Assembly (NCBI RefSeq): GCF_000204055.1 | Contig: NW_006768804.1 | Span: 761,611-825,610 of the forward strand | Direction of reading: 5' to 3' | Origin: Melampsora larici-populina 98AG31 | Taxonomy: Eukaryota; Basidiomycota; Pucciniomycetes; Pucciniales; Melampsoraceae | Length of the DNA: 64,000 nt | In this document: positions 35,690-47,046 of the stretch, in pieces | Numbering within the stretch: the first letter of the stretch is position 1 | Layout: every line of letters begins with the position of its first letter | Notes under the pieces: generated by a model | Told to the model about the DNA's origin: nothing | Database searches by the model: none | Seen by the model: the letters and a program-made list of their open reading frames with translations, nothing else | Program-made: the position numbers and the translations under genes

Positions 35690-36815
35690 CAGAAGTTGAA
35701 GATCATAATGCGCTTAAGAAACGTTCGATCAGACGATTTGGTTCTCTTGATTTCGGTCGTCAACTCGAATCACGATGTAAGTAAATCTAAAAACTCATGC
35801 GTTTTACATAGACTAACATGATTAACTTTTTGATTTTAGCCAATGAGGATGAAGAAGATGATTCAGAAGACGGAGAAGATGATGAAGATTGTGATGATGA
35901 GTCTGATGACGGAAACAGTACCGATACTTCATCTACTTCTAATAACTAAACTCTAAATACTACAGCTCCTACTTACACAGTACCCACACCCAAGAAAGTC
36001 CCTTCCTGGAACGCTACTGAATCGACCAAGAAAGATACTACTCCTTCTTATACTGCTCCAGAGAAGAAAGAGCCCAAAGTTGATGTTTCGGCTGGGGTTT
36101 TTGTTTTGACTGGTTTCTCTGGTGGGATTTCTATTGGAGCTTCAACTTATAGTGGAAAAGCCACTTTGTTAGTTACATTTTTTCTCTTCTTCACCCGTCT
36201 TGATAGTTTATTAATCTGATTGTTTGAATTTCTTTCTTCAAAATATTTAGCTTTTCTCAAGGAGGTGTTGCAGGTGCTTGTGGTACTGTTCGTCAAGACT
36301 CTGATCATGTAGTTGCAATTGATTCTTCAATGTATGAAGGTGGTAATTTTTGTGACAAAACAATTGCAGTCACTCGAGTTTCAGTAAGTAATTTCTTATA
36401 ATTCTATTTTTGGAATACTTTACTTATCTATAATATCGTCTGTTTTTTATCTTAGACTGGAAAGTCTATTCATTGTACTGGGGTAAGTTGTTCATCTTTT
36501 TTACTATGATTTGATGGATATGATGCTAATTGATTTGGGTTTTGTTTTTTGTTTTTGGTTGGGAATAGGCTGATGAATGTCCTGGATGTCCTAGTGTACA
36601 AAGTCTCGATCTTTCTATTGGTGCTTTTAATGCAAGCCAGAAAAATTGATCAAGGGATCTCAATTACCCGTTTTGAATTACCGTTCAACATTTGGTGTGG
36701 ATCTTGCGAAGCTCATATTGGAATGGGAGTAAGGCAAATAATCAATCCGTCCTCACATGAATCTTATACTTGGTCGTTGACGGACCCTCAGCCATCTTTT
36801 GTTGGACAGGTATAA
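35690..36815 (+). pseudogene. Double-psi beta-barrel (RlpA/barwin-like) secreted protein, broken
   Basis: Exons code an Asp/Glu-rich acidic segment, a Pro/Thr/Lys linker and then the double-psi beta-barrel: ATFFSQGGVAGACGTVRQDS, VAIDSSMYEGGNFCDKTIAV, the short exon TGKSIHCTG and ADECPGCPSVQSLDLSIGAF. GACG, the paired cysteines and the DECPGC..DLS motif are the hallmark of fungal expansin/RlpA-like proteins secreted to the cell wall. The signal peptide is missing: the 5' end abuts the IleRS fragment. TAA at 35947-35949 interrupts the linker in frame, and near 36636 a one-base shift separates IGAFNA from the expected KIDQGISITRF. Rust fungi secrete many such proteins; this copy looks dead. Confidence 0.7.
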
Positions 36816-37103
36816 TGCAGAGAAGAAAAAAGTTGGAATGTATTATAGTACTCCGATTTTTAGCTTTCGTTGTAAAGGTCATTTGTGTGGAAATTGTGAG
36901 TCAGAATAACGATTAAAAACTTTCCGTGATTTGACGCCCAAAAGCTTTTGGAGAAACTCGACGTTGAACCAACACCATTTCATATTACATTCAGGGTTCG
37001 AGATCCAGACAGATCCACAAGTCACTTGTCTGTCTACATAGCACATAGTTTCGAAGTGTTCCTCTATATATCATGAAGAAATCTCAAAAATGCGACTTTT
37101 CAG

Positions 37104-40100
37104 AAAAACGAGTCTTATACGTAGACATTGATGTTCATCACGGAGACGGTGTTGAAGAAGCTTTCTATACCACAGATCGAGTAATGACCTGCAGTTTTCA
37201 TAAGTATGGTGAATTTTTCCCTGGTACAGGTGAATTAAGAGTGAGTCAAACGAATCTTTTTCTTACAACGTAGATGAATGTTATATTTCACAATTTGAAA
37301 TGATTTTTATGATTTTGAAACTCTTTTCGGTGTTTTTTTTCCCTTAGGATATTGGTAGTGGTAAAGGAAAACGTTATGCTGTTAATTTTCCTTTAAGAGA
37401 TGGAATTACTGATGAAGCTTATAAAAATATCTTCGAACCTGTAAGTGCAAAAATTTGGATTTCTTTCGCTGATGTTGGATTACTTCGTACTGATCTTGTT
37501 GTTTGTTGAATTTTATAGGTGATTATGAAGATCATGGAAACTTATCAACCTTCAGCCATCGTTTTACAATGTGGAGGAGACTCCCTGGCAGGCGATCGGT
37601 TAGGAAGTTTTAATGTCTCTCTAAAAGGTGAACAAACATTCAAGTTTCTTTTAAGAAAAGTGTTGCATAATGCTAAGAGAATCATTCTGTGACCTAGGAC
37701 ATGCAAACTGTGTTCAGTTCATCAAATCATTAGGGCTTCCGTTACTTTTACTCGGTGGTGGTGGATATACTATCCGAAATGTGTCAAGGACTTGGGCCTT
37801 TGAGACTGGATTGGCTGCTGGTCAAGAACTGTGTCGAGGTAAGCTCATTCTACTACCAACCTTTCACATATGATCCCGACTTTAGGAAAGAAAAGGATGC
37901 CTTTCAAAGGCTAACTTTCTGTTTGTTGACTGCTTGGTAATCCAGAAATTCCCATGAATGAATATTATGAATATTTCGGTCCGACTTATCATCTAGATGT
38001 TCCTGCCTCAAATATGGAAGATATGAATGTTAATAGATATCTTGAAAAAGTCAAGGTTCAAATTTTTGAGAATTTAAGACATACTATACCTGTACCATCA
38101 CTTGAAATGCAACGTTAGTTTCTTTTTTTCGATCAGTCTTTGTCACTTTTTGACTTGACTTGAAATTGATAACCTTTTCGTCTTGGGATTAGCAATGCCT
38201 CGATTACCTCATGATGATATGGAAGTTGATGAGGACTTAGATGATCCCAATGAAAGGAAACCACGTGGGTGATTGTTTTGATTCTTTGAATAAACTACTG
38301 ATATTATCACACATCGTATCTTGTTAACTAACACTGAATTTCACATCTCTAGAGCGGTTATTGGATGCCTTGGTACAAGGTGATGATGAATTTTCTGCCA
38401 GTGAGGATGAAGGAGAAGGTGGTAGAAAGAATGTTCAAACATATAAAACCCAAAAAAATTGGGCCGAGAGAGAAGGCAGATGAAAAAATGGAAATTGATG
38501 AAGTCGAACCGCGTACTCAATTCCAAAGAACACAAGAGAACGTCACACCTTCAAATCCTTCAAAGCCCGAACCAAATAAACAACCTGACTCAAGACCTTC
38601 AAAGATAACTGTCTCAGTAGCTCCTGAAATCGAGATGGCAGAAGGGGAACCGTCTACCTCTACATTTCAAATCAAATCATCGACTCCTTCTATTGTAGTC
38701 CCATCTGAAAAAACCTCTGAACCAACCAGTCAAACACTTTCGAATGTGATCATGTCCGATTCGGATGTTATTGCATTACAACAAATCTTGGATTCCGCTG
38801 GTTCTGATATGTCATTCGATGCTAGTCTTCCACCTGTTCAAGCTACTCTGCCACCCGTGCAGGCTACTCTTCCACCTGTGCAAGCTACTCTTCCACCTGT
38901 GCAAGCTACTCTCCCACCTGTTCAAGCTGCTCAGCCACCCGTTCAAGCTACTCTTCCACCTGTGCAAGCTACTCTGCCACCTGTTCAAGCCCAGTCACCT
39001 GCTCAAGCTACTCGTCCACCAGTTCAACCTCAGCCACTCATCCACCAGTTCAAGCTACACTTCCACCCGTTCAAGCTATCCATCCACCAATTCAACCTCA
39101 GCAACCCGTGCAAGCCGTGCAAGCTACTCGTCCACCCGTGCAAGCTACTCACCCACCTGTGCAAGCTACTCACCCACCTGTGCAAGCTACCCACCCACCC
39201 GTGCAAGCTACTCACCCACCTGTTCAAGCCAATACATCCGCTCAAACTCAGCCATCCGTGCAACAGCCACCCGTGCAAGCTCCTCGTCCAATTGTCCATC
39301 CAGCTCCAGTCGATGTCATACAAACTGCTAGCACGAAGATTCCCGAAGTGCGTCATCCTGATGATGGACGAGTGAAAATTCAACAAACCGCAGCTACCGC
39401 CTCTGCCATCGTATATCCCAATCTTCCAGTCACACCAGCTGAAACTGATAAACCAAGCCGACAAAGTGAAACACGGGTTCCTGCTCCGATAGCTGCGGAA
39501 TCGATTGTATCATCCAATCAAGTATCAGAGCCGCCGAAGCCATCACCCATCGTCAATCCTATTGATGCTAGCGCAGGTCCACAACCTTTGATTCAACAGA
39601 CAATCGCCGATCCCAACTTACAAGTGCTACCTGAACGTCAGATCCTTCCGACAACTATCGAACCATCGATAACACCCAAGGTGATCCAACCAACAATAGC
39701 AGTAGAAGTAATCCCACCACTACCTATAAATTCTCAACAGGCGAAAGCGCTTCCTACTTCTTTACCGGCTACAAATGTGATGACCTCTAATCTCACTCCA
39801 GCACCTGTTGTTGTCACTCAGCCAAACGCGGGCAGCTCACAATCTATTGCTTCCATCCAGTAACCTGTTGCTTCTGATGAGGTCGTAGATCCTCGACCTG
39901 CCCCTATCATGTCAGGTATGGTCTCCTCACTATCAGCAAATCTACCAACAACACCAACACCTCCAGTCATTCAATCTTCTTCAAACCCGATCACTTTAAA
40001 CCCAACTCCCTCCAACCCGATCACATCTGATAAAAATGGATCAGATTGGAAAGATTCTATCAATCCAAGTTTAGTTGTTGTTCATACTCCAGCTCTCATT

Positions 40101-40757
40101 AATGAGACGATGACGAAAGTGGAAGCTGAAGCGAGTCTCACAACACCTCAAGTAATTTTAAATGAAATTCAACCACCATCAAATGTATCCTCAAAAGCTT
40201 TAAGTGTGATGGAAGAAATGGAATTAGCAATTGAACAACAACGTAAAACGCAAACAGATCCAAATCCAACTAATCTTAATACACCTACAACAATTCAACA
40301 AAATCCTGAACAAATCACACAAAATGTTATTTCCGGTAGTAGTAGTAGTAATACTTCAAATCAGTATGTACAACTTGATCGATCTGAATCATCATCTAAT
40401 CCAATTACCAATCCTAGAATAGATGAAACAAAAACATCTGATGTTGTGATGAGTGCTATAATCGAAATGGATCCACAATTAAATTCGAAACTTGAATCAA
40501 ATCCTAATCCAACTCATCCTTCTCAGCCAACTAATTCGTTTACGAATCTTCAAAGTTCTACAACTACATGTGGTGATACTACTACTACTAATACTGTTGA
40601 GCAACCCATCAATTCTATACAAAATCATCAAACTGGCGAAATTCCAATGATGGACGATGTGGAAAAGTCTAGTGCTAGTACTACGGGAATTATTTGTGAA
40701 GCTATTGATCCTGCTATTCAAGGAAGTTTAAGTAAAAACTCTGGGAATGATCAATAA
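37104..40757 (+). pseudogene. RPD3: RPD3-type histone deacetylase, 5'-truncated, with long tail
   Basis: Exons 37104-37240, 37348-37440, 37519-37627, 37698-37838, 37946-38113, about 38193-38270 and then 38353 onward code class [25 protein letters not shown] (zinc-binding Asp and His), [28 protein letters not shown] (third zinc ligand), [17 protein letters not shown] (catalytic Tyr) and PMNEYYEYFGPTYHLDVPAS. It lacks the first ~165 residues, including the HH charge-relay pair, so it cannot be active as annotated. After an acidic segment and RKNVQTYKTQKNWAERE the frame shifts near 38470. A disordered tail of about 750 residues follows: LPPVQAT repeats, a second one-base shift near 39030, TAA at 39861-39863 where Gln would fit, then Ser/Thr/Asn-rich sequence to 40757. 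Intact copies deacetylate histone tails in Sin3/Rpd3 complexes. Confidence 0.7.
38827..39236 (+). repeat. 21-bp coding repeat (PPVQAT heptads) in the HDAC tail
   Basis: About eight contiguous seven-residue units (LPPVQAT), a degenerate middle part, then about five units of HPPVQAT in a frame shifted by one base. Units differ at silent positions (CCACCTGTTCAAGCT versus CCACCCGTGCAAGCT), showing expansion by unequal exchange or slippage. Confidence 0.85.
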
Positions 40758-41082
40758 GATTGATTTTTTGAAATGATTAAATGAAAAAAGCAAGATCAAG
40801 AAAGGGAAAAATCAACGGTTTTTTGTTTGATTGGTTCAAAGTTTAGGACTTTTATATGATTTTATTTAATATAATCTTTTGTTTTGTTTTAAGAATTGTT
40901 TTTGATCGATTGAAGTGTATATAATTTTTGATGTGATTGTGATGTGATGTGATATAGATAGTAAGAATGTCTTGTAAAATTGAGAATTTATGAAACAAAA
41001 GGATTTCTTTGGATTAGGTCATTATTTTGGTATACAATGGGTATCACTAACAAGTAAAGTGAAGTGGTTTGATGATTGAAAA

Positions 41083-41526
41083 GCAGAACTGACAGCAAAA
41101 TCGAGAAGTGACGAATCTCTTCGTAGTCGGTATTCCTTACCATCAAATCTCGGACTAGACGAAGCAGATCAACCACTTTGGTTGGAAGAAGCTGAAAAAG
41201 CAAAGACTCTGATTCGTGAGGGGCAAGCAAACACAGCAGCAAAGCGACTCAGACTGGAAGCTGAAACAGGTCTTCCATTAAATAATAAACGAGCTCCAAC
41301 AATTTCAACTCCATTGGCTAGTTTACAAGACCGATTGACTGCCAATACTCGAAGAACTCTCGACCCTTTTTTATCTTCTTTCTCTTCTCGATCTATTGCA
41401 ACCTCTCGTCTTCGCTCTTGGCTTGGTTCATCTCACATTGTCGTCCGGCCTACACTCTCTAAATCATCATCTAGTTCTATTCTCAAAGCGCCGACCCCTC
41501 AAAAACCCAAGCTTGAACAAAAGTGA
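41083..41526 (+). CDS. C-terminal fragment of an unrecognised protein
   Basis: One open frame beginning without an ATG: AELTAKSRSDESLRSRYSLP, PLWLEEAEKAKTLIREGQA, an Arg/Leu-rich helix and a Ser-rich basic tail ending KPKLEQK and TGA. The layout (charged helix, then LQDRLTANTRRTLDPFLSSF) faintly recalls the C-terminal part of CWC16/CCDC130-type splicing proteins, but I could not confirm it. No 5' exon or start is visible between it and the HDAC tail, so it is another 5'-truncated piece. Confidence 0.35.
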   Translation, partial: AELTAKSRSDESLRSRYSLPSNLGLDEADQPLWLEEAEKAKTLIREGQANTAAKRLRLEAETGLPLNNKRAPTISTPLASLQDRLTANTRRTLDPFLSSFSSRSIATSRLRSWLGSSHIVVRPTLSKSSSSSILKAPTPQKPKLEQK

Positions 41527-41888
41527 AGCAAACCTATCAAGATACTCACAGAGTACGATAGTGATTGAAATTATCATGTCCATTTCTATCTGTTTTGCTT
41601 GCTCTTGGACATATCTCATGTAAACGTTTTCAACAAGCTCGTATTACGCACATGCATTTATTCAGACAAGTGTGAGGTATTTGTAATACTTCATATAAGA
41701 AGGTAGGATGCATTGTACGAGGCAATGCGTCACAAAGAGATAGCTAGAAGATATCCTTAAAAGTCAGTAAATCAGTCTACAAGTATCAAAAGGAGAAAGC
41801 GAAGTTTACATTAAAGAAGCTTGACAATTCCGATTGCTAATCATGAAACCTTAAAGGACTTTAAATCTTTCCCCGACCATCTTACATA

Positions 41889-43424
41889 TTAGCTTGACTT
41901 AGAAGCAGTTCCCTCCATAGATTGACTAGCCACAACAGATCCCATACCTTGAAGTGACATTGGGACAAAGATGACCTGAAGGGCGATAGTTCAAAGTTTA
42001 GATTTGAGTTAGTTAATCTTAAATCAGTTTTATCGAGTTATGCGAAATATGGTTGCCTTTGAATCACTCTGCTTGGCCATAATCTGGTTCGCTTCAAGCT
42101 GACAAATTTGAATAGCTGCAGGTGAAGATAAGCTGAAAGAGTGAAATGCCAGCTTCAGCTTTCTCTTCCTGCAGACTTCAACTCATAGGTTACTTACATT
42201 TCTGCAGCTTGTCGCATCAGATGAGCAGCATCTACTTCAGCTCGCGCAGCGATAACTTTGGCTTCACCCAATCGTTTCTGTTCAGCTGCACTTGACAATG
42301 CTTCTTGTAATTCACGTGAAAATGATATCCTGGATCAAGATCGATTCCGCCTGTTATCAGTGTAATGTGAGGTATTTAGTCAAGAATCCTATAAAGCGGT
42401 TCTAGATATCACAGAAACTAACTTGAATTCCCCATTTTTCTCTATGACAGAGATGATAAGCCCAAGGGAAGAAAATAAGTTGAGTGACGAAACAAATCCG
42501 TGGTATTGGAATTTAATTATAATTAAAGAAATAAAATGACGAACGAGATATTCTCTAAGATCTCAGCTATCTCAATTGCAAGACTTTCTCTTTCAAAAAC
42601 AACAGATTGTAGATTACGACCACCTACCACGGAACAAAGTGTAGTCTGAGCCATTTTGGTTAAGGCTTGTTTGACATCATTGATAGCAAATGCAGCTTTG
42701 TCTGAGTTTGCATATACCGATTGAGGGTTCGTGACGATCTTGATTTTGCTACGAATAGAAAGTTCAAGAATTCGATGAACTGAAGAAAGATAAACTAACA
42801 AGGATTTGTCTGTAGGATGAAAAATATATGAAAAAGATTGGCTGCTGTGACAATTTAGCCATCTACAGGGTGTCAAGACCAGAAATTTCGATCCAGACTT
42901 ACAATATGCACTTTCAACATGCCAATACACGACACTGTCAATATCCACATTCACTGTGTATTTGGTGACAGCTGTTTGCCTGAAAAGGAGGGATCAATAG
43001 GATCAGTTTTCCGCTATAGAGCTTGACGTTTCTGATCATGCTCACCCGCCAATGGCTGCCACTTGAATCTTAACATCTACATTTCTCAATCTTTCGCTAA
43101 AAGGGTTTACTTTGATTAATCCAGGATCAACCTGAGATCGGTTCCATTCGAAAGAGAGAACGCAAGTGAATCAGCAAGTCAACAGGCTGGAAATGGGGTT
43201 GAGATCTTCTATCTGTACATTGCTAGATGACTCACCGATTTATAGAACTTTCCAAACTTAGTGACGAGTCTTTGTACTGGGAGAGTGGGTTGTTTGTCAA
43301 GATGGATAATTGATAGGTGATGATGCATTTCTACAACGGGAACAAGATTTTGTACACTAGATTTGAAGAAAACATAGCAAAGCATACAGTTTGAAAGAAG
43401 ACAGTATTGATTCAATCCCTTCAC
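41889..43424 (-). pseudogene. Stomatin-like (band 7/SPFH) protein, broken
   Basis: Exons in order: PVQRLVTKFGKFYKS, VDPGLIKVNPFSERLRNVDV, QTAVTKYTVNVDIDSVVYWH, KAAFAINDVKQALTKMAQTT, SVVGGRNLQSVVFERESLAI, WGIQ, AESILIQDI, SFSRELQEALSSAAEQKRLG, AKVIAARAEVDAAHLMRQAA, LSSPAAIQICQLEANQIMA and VIFVPMSLQGM, ending at TAA 41889-41891. This is the SPFH domain and C-terminal coiled coil of membrane-scaffold stomatins. Between LIQDI and SFSREL two bases (AT of ATAT, about 42321-42330) are lost, shifting the frame. The N-terminal ~100 residues, including the membrane hairpin, are not found; the 5' end borders the CACTA element. The last intron (41976-42056) would have a GC donor. Confidence 0.75.
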
Positions 43425-43458
43425 AGTGACAAGAAAAAAAGGTAGTATGTTGATTATT

Positions 43459-46400
43459 TCAGTTTCGATCCAAGCTGATGAGGCCTATTGTTTCGACAAT
43501 GCATTCCGGATCACACTCCCCAGGCTTGTATCTTATGTATCCGCAATGAGCAATAAGTTGTGCTGCCTCAATTATTATAGGAGTTCGAGCCCTGTAGTAG
43601 CAAAGGTGACCATGTAGCTCTGGCAATTTCAGTCTCTTGAAGGGATTTCCTTTTGCAGTAGGTACCTCAGTGAAGATGTCAAGATGAAGGTACTCGGTGG
43701 TTATCACCTCGCGGTCAGTAGGCCTCCTAGTATGTTTGAATATCCCGAGAATTTCTCCAAATCTTTGGACCCTACCTTCAGGTGTGTCAACCCACAGGGT
43801 GACTACTGCGTCTTTGGGGTACACGGCAAGACTTGAAAACTTGATTCCATCAATATGCAATGAAGTTTTGACCTCAACCTGTGAGCTGACGGGACGAGAA
43901 CCGCCGCGGTGGATGGTATCAAGGGTTGCCCACTCCAAAGATGATACCCAGCGGATTTTGTGGATGTTCTGCCATCTGTGGTGATTGAGAGTGTCGACTA
44001 AAAGTGTATGGATTGAAATATTGAGCTCTTCAAGTCGATCTGATGAGTGGGCATCCCTGGGAACAAAAACAGGGGGGTCATAGAGAGCCCGAAGCTGCGG
44101 CAAGAAAGGTTTGAGTTGTTGAGGGATTTCATTAGACTCCAAAAGGGCTCGCAAATTACCACCTTGACAAAAGCCATTTAGAAACGTGACCTCTAGTTCA
44201 CCTGGAGCATTACAAATCTTTCATCAGTTCATCTTCATGTTCAATTTGTAAGGAGACCATGGCACGAACCCAACCGATTATTGTTGCACCCCTTGAGTAT
44301 GGTACCCATCAGTCTCTCAAAGGGGAAACTCCACCAAGCCCGCACCGGCCCAGATCTCTCAAGGCATTCAGCTAGATGAAAAGCCATGTGGTGGTTCGGA
44401 CGCAGTTCCACATGTTCGAAAAGTATGACCACTCCTTGAAGATACTGTTGAAGATGTGATGTGTAATTCTTAATTCGATCCTTGGTCATAATCCGCTTCA
44501 GTGCTAAATTGACCAAGCTAACCAAGTGCCCAAAGTTTTTTGACAGCGACTCTTTCACTTGGTCGCCATTCCCCCAAAGCGGTATTAATATCAAAACCAA
44601 CTGAATGGTAAACAAAGTACGCCACTCATCTGCCTTCAGACTGCCAAATGAGACTTTGCCTAGTTTTGAAATCCCTTGCTTGATCCAAGAAGGTAGTTGA
44701 ATTCGAGGAAGCATGTGGTTCACATGATTGAGTACAGCTGAGTCGAAGGTTATTTTGTCCAGTGCTGGTGGGATCCATTGGCCAGCCCAACCACCGTCCA
44801 ATGGTTTTTCGGGTGGTTCAAAATCCTCATCATCCGTTGAAGAGCTTGATCCGAACAGCAAGTCCAAAAATCCAACCTGTGACCCATCTTGGTCTATGTC
44901 TTGTTGGTCTTCCCAATTCCAAGATGCTGGCAGAAACGGTGTGTTCCATATTCTCGTGGCGTCAGCTTGAAGGTCTTCGACCTCGGTGCGAGGAATTTTG
45001 GGAGGAGTCTTATGTTCTTCTTCGTCGTCTGGATCGTCAATGTCCTCCATTGCCCAAGCGTGTCGACAGTGCCAGTGAAATAGGCCGAGTAGTAAATTAT
45101 GCATGGAGTCGACTACGTGATACTGAATGATATCCCAGTAGGGGAGCTCAATCAGGACACAATACCTGAGGCCATGCTCCTTCATGATCTTTGCCCGTAA
45201 GGTTGGATCCTTTGTGTCGCGGGCTACCATGGACCACTTTCGGTGTTCCTCCAATGATCGGCGTGGCCAACTTTCAGGGTTGAAGTTTGATTTTTCATCC
45301 GATCTCAGGAAACAAATGGAGCACATGATTTTTGAAGTGACCCCAGGAAAACCCAATGTTCGGCGTAATGCAATGAGATCCGCAACAAAAGTAAGTAACG
45401 CTGCTCGAATCACTCTACCTTGAGGGTACCGGTGAGTTCGAGACAGATGCAACCCATCTCTCCATAGAGTCAAAAGTTGGTGGACGAGAGGCCTGAGCAT
45501 TGAATTGACTTGTTCAGTCTTGGGCTCACTAGGTCCAGGGGCGATTCCAGCGACAAAGATATTTTCAGGTAAATTTCGTATCTTCCAAGGCAGTGTTAAA
45601 CAAACAAGTATGTAAAACGTGATAGATGCATGTTTCCCCGATTGCTTGTTCCCATAGGGATTGATGCCGTCTGTGAACATCCCAAAGGTCAGATGACCAC
45701 TAGAAGCTGTGAACTGCTTGCCATCCGGGCCCTTAAGCTCCTTCCAAATTCGGGACTCTTGAATGTCGGTGACTGGGAGACTGCTGTCATACGGTTTTTG
45801 TGATTGGACGAGTGTTGCATCCATGTGATCTTCAATGTCTGGGCGACTAAGAAGCCTGCCAATCCAATCCTCGAGGTCTTGAAAAGCGTATGTTCTGATT
45901 GGAGTAGACACTGAGCGGCCTTTCAACAGAATCTCACCGCATAAATCTACTTTTTTGGCGAAATCATTGAGGTTCTCAGATCCTGAAGTATCTTCCCCAT
46001 CTGACCCTTCATCAGATGTGCTGACTGCAACGGTCCCAAGATGGCTAGATCCTCCGTGTTGGGTACAAGTCGGTGGAGTCTGATCAATTTGGTATAAGGT
46101 GAAGCATCTAGGGCAACAAGTCATATTTGCAATCCTTGGGTTGACGTTGAGCCAATGCGTGGCAGTTCGGATATCTTTGGGAATCTTTGAGACGGCCAGT
46201 CGGATAGATGTTGATAGGCTACCATCCAAAGCCAACAGCAAGAATGACACCATTGATTGAAGTAGCCATGAAATAGTCCTTTGACTGTTTTGTTCCAATA
46301 TTGAAAGCATGCAAGCAGTCAAAACCACATGCAATAGCAGTGGATGGGAGTTCAAAATCATAGGACTGAAGAAGCGATCTTAACGCAATGCATCTAGGGT

Positions 46401-47046
46401 CAGCCATTTCCTCTGTTTGAAACCCATCAGCGCATCTGTATCGCTCACCACAGCTATAAGATTTGGCATTTCCTACGCTGGCGCGCCTCGGTTCCGCATC
46501 ATCCAGTCCCAAATCAAGGCTAGCGCCGTTAGAACCTAGAACTGGATCCCTGAAAAAAGACGATCAATCATATTAGGTTTGTTGTCTTCACACTGAATGT
46601 TCAAACACCTACATAGCGTCTTGAGAAGTTGATCTCATTTCATTTCCTACGCTGGCGCGCCTCGGTTCCGCATCATCCAGTCCCAAATCAAGGCTAGCGC
46701 CGTTAAAACCTAGTACTGGATCCCTAAAAAAAGACAATCAATCATATTAGGTTTGTTGTCTTCACACTGAATGTTCAAACACCTACATAGCGTCTTGAGA
46801 AGTTGATCTCATTCCCACGGCAGGCTCCTCATGCGTTCGTGATGTGGCAGGCTCGTCGTTTTGATTGTCAGGGCATGTTAGTACCGTTGAGATTTGATCA
46901 GCCCGAGAGTGTCGAAGAAACGTGGTTTTAGCAACTTCCGAGCCTGGCTGCACTGTGCCATCGAGAGCAATATGTGATGTTGAACCACATCGACTCGATG
47001 TACATGTACACACCCACTTTATGGTTCGCTTTGTTTTGCGTGGCAT
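43459..47046 (-). mobile_element. CACTA/Tnp2-like DNA transposon transposase
   Basis: Exon 1 (47046-46787) starts MPRKTKRTIKW and codes the Cys-rich N-terminus CTCTSSRCGSTSH. Duplicated short exons follow, then a long frame to 44241 with TCCPRCFTLYQ, TFGMFTDGINPYGNKQSGKH (first catalytic Asp region), NIFVAGIAPGPSEPK, AALLTFVADLIALRRTLGFP, SKIMCSICFLRSD and YHVVDSMHNLLLGLFHWH, then HHMAFHLAECLERSGPVRAW and WSFPFERLMGTILKG (Tnp2/DUF4218-like end). An intron (GTTCGT..CTCCAG) leads in phase to GELEVTFLNGFCQGGNLRAL and the C-terminal part ending at 43459. The order matches fungal EnSpm/Plavaka-type transposases, over 1000 residues in all. A splice link between the N-terminal exons and the long frame near 46361-46219 is not fully resolved. 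Terminal inverted repeats were not identified. Confidence 0.75.
46467..46814 (-). repeat. 174-bp tandem duplication including an exon and intron
   Basis: Two units (46467-46640 and 46641-46814), period 174 bp, with only about 5 differences. Each contains an exon (DPVLG..NGASLDLGLDD, AEPRRASVGN) and a GTAGGT..TTTAG/TTCAG intron. Phases fit, so the duplicated exon stays in frame in the transposase mRNA. Confidence 0.9.

Noticed and set aside
38765..39331. Long Leu/Cys/Ser-rich open frames overlapping the HDAC repeat in other frames
   Set aside because: Shadows of the 21-bp coding repeat, which stays open in all frames.
43459..47046. KDZ (Kyakuja-Dileera-Zisupton) transposase
   Set aside because: The TDGINPYGN, PGPSEPK and DSMHNLLLG motifs and the DUF4218-like end fit CACTA/Tnp2 better.
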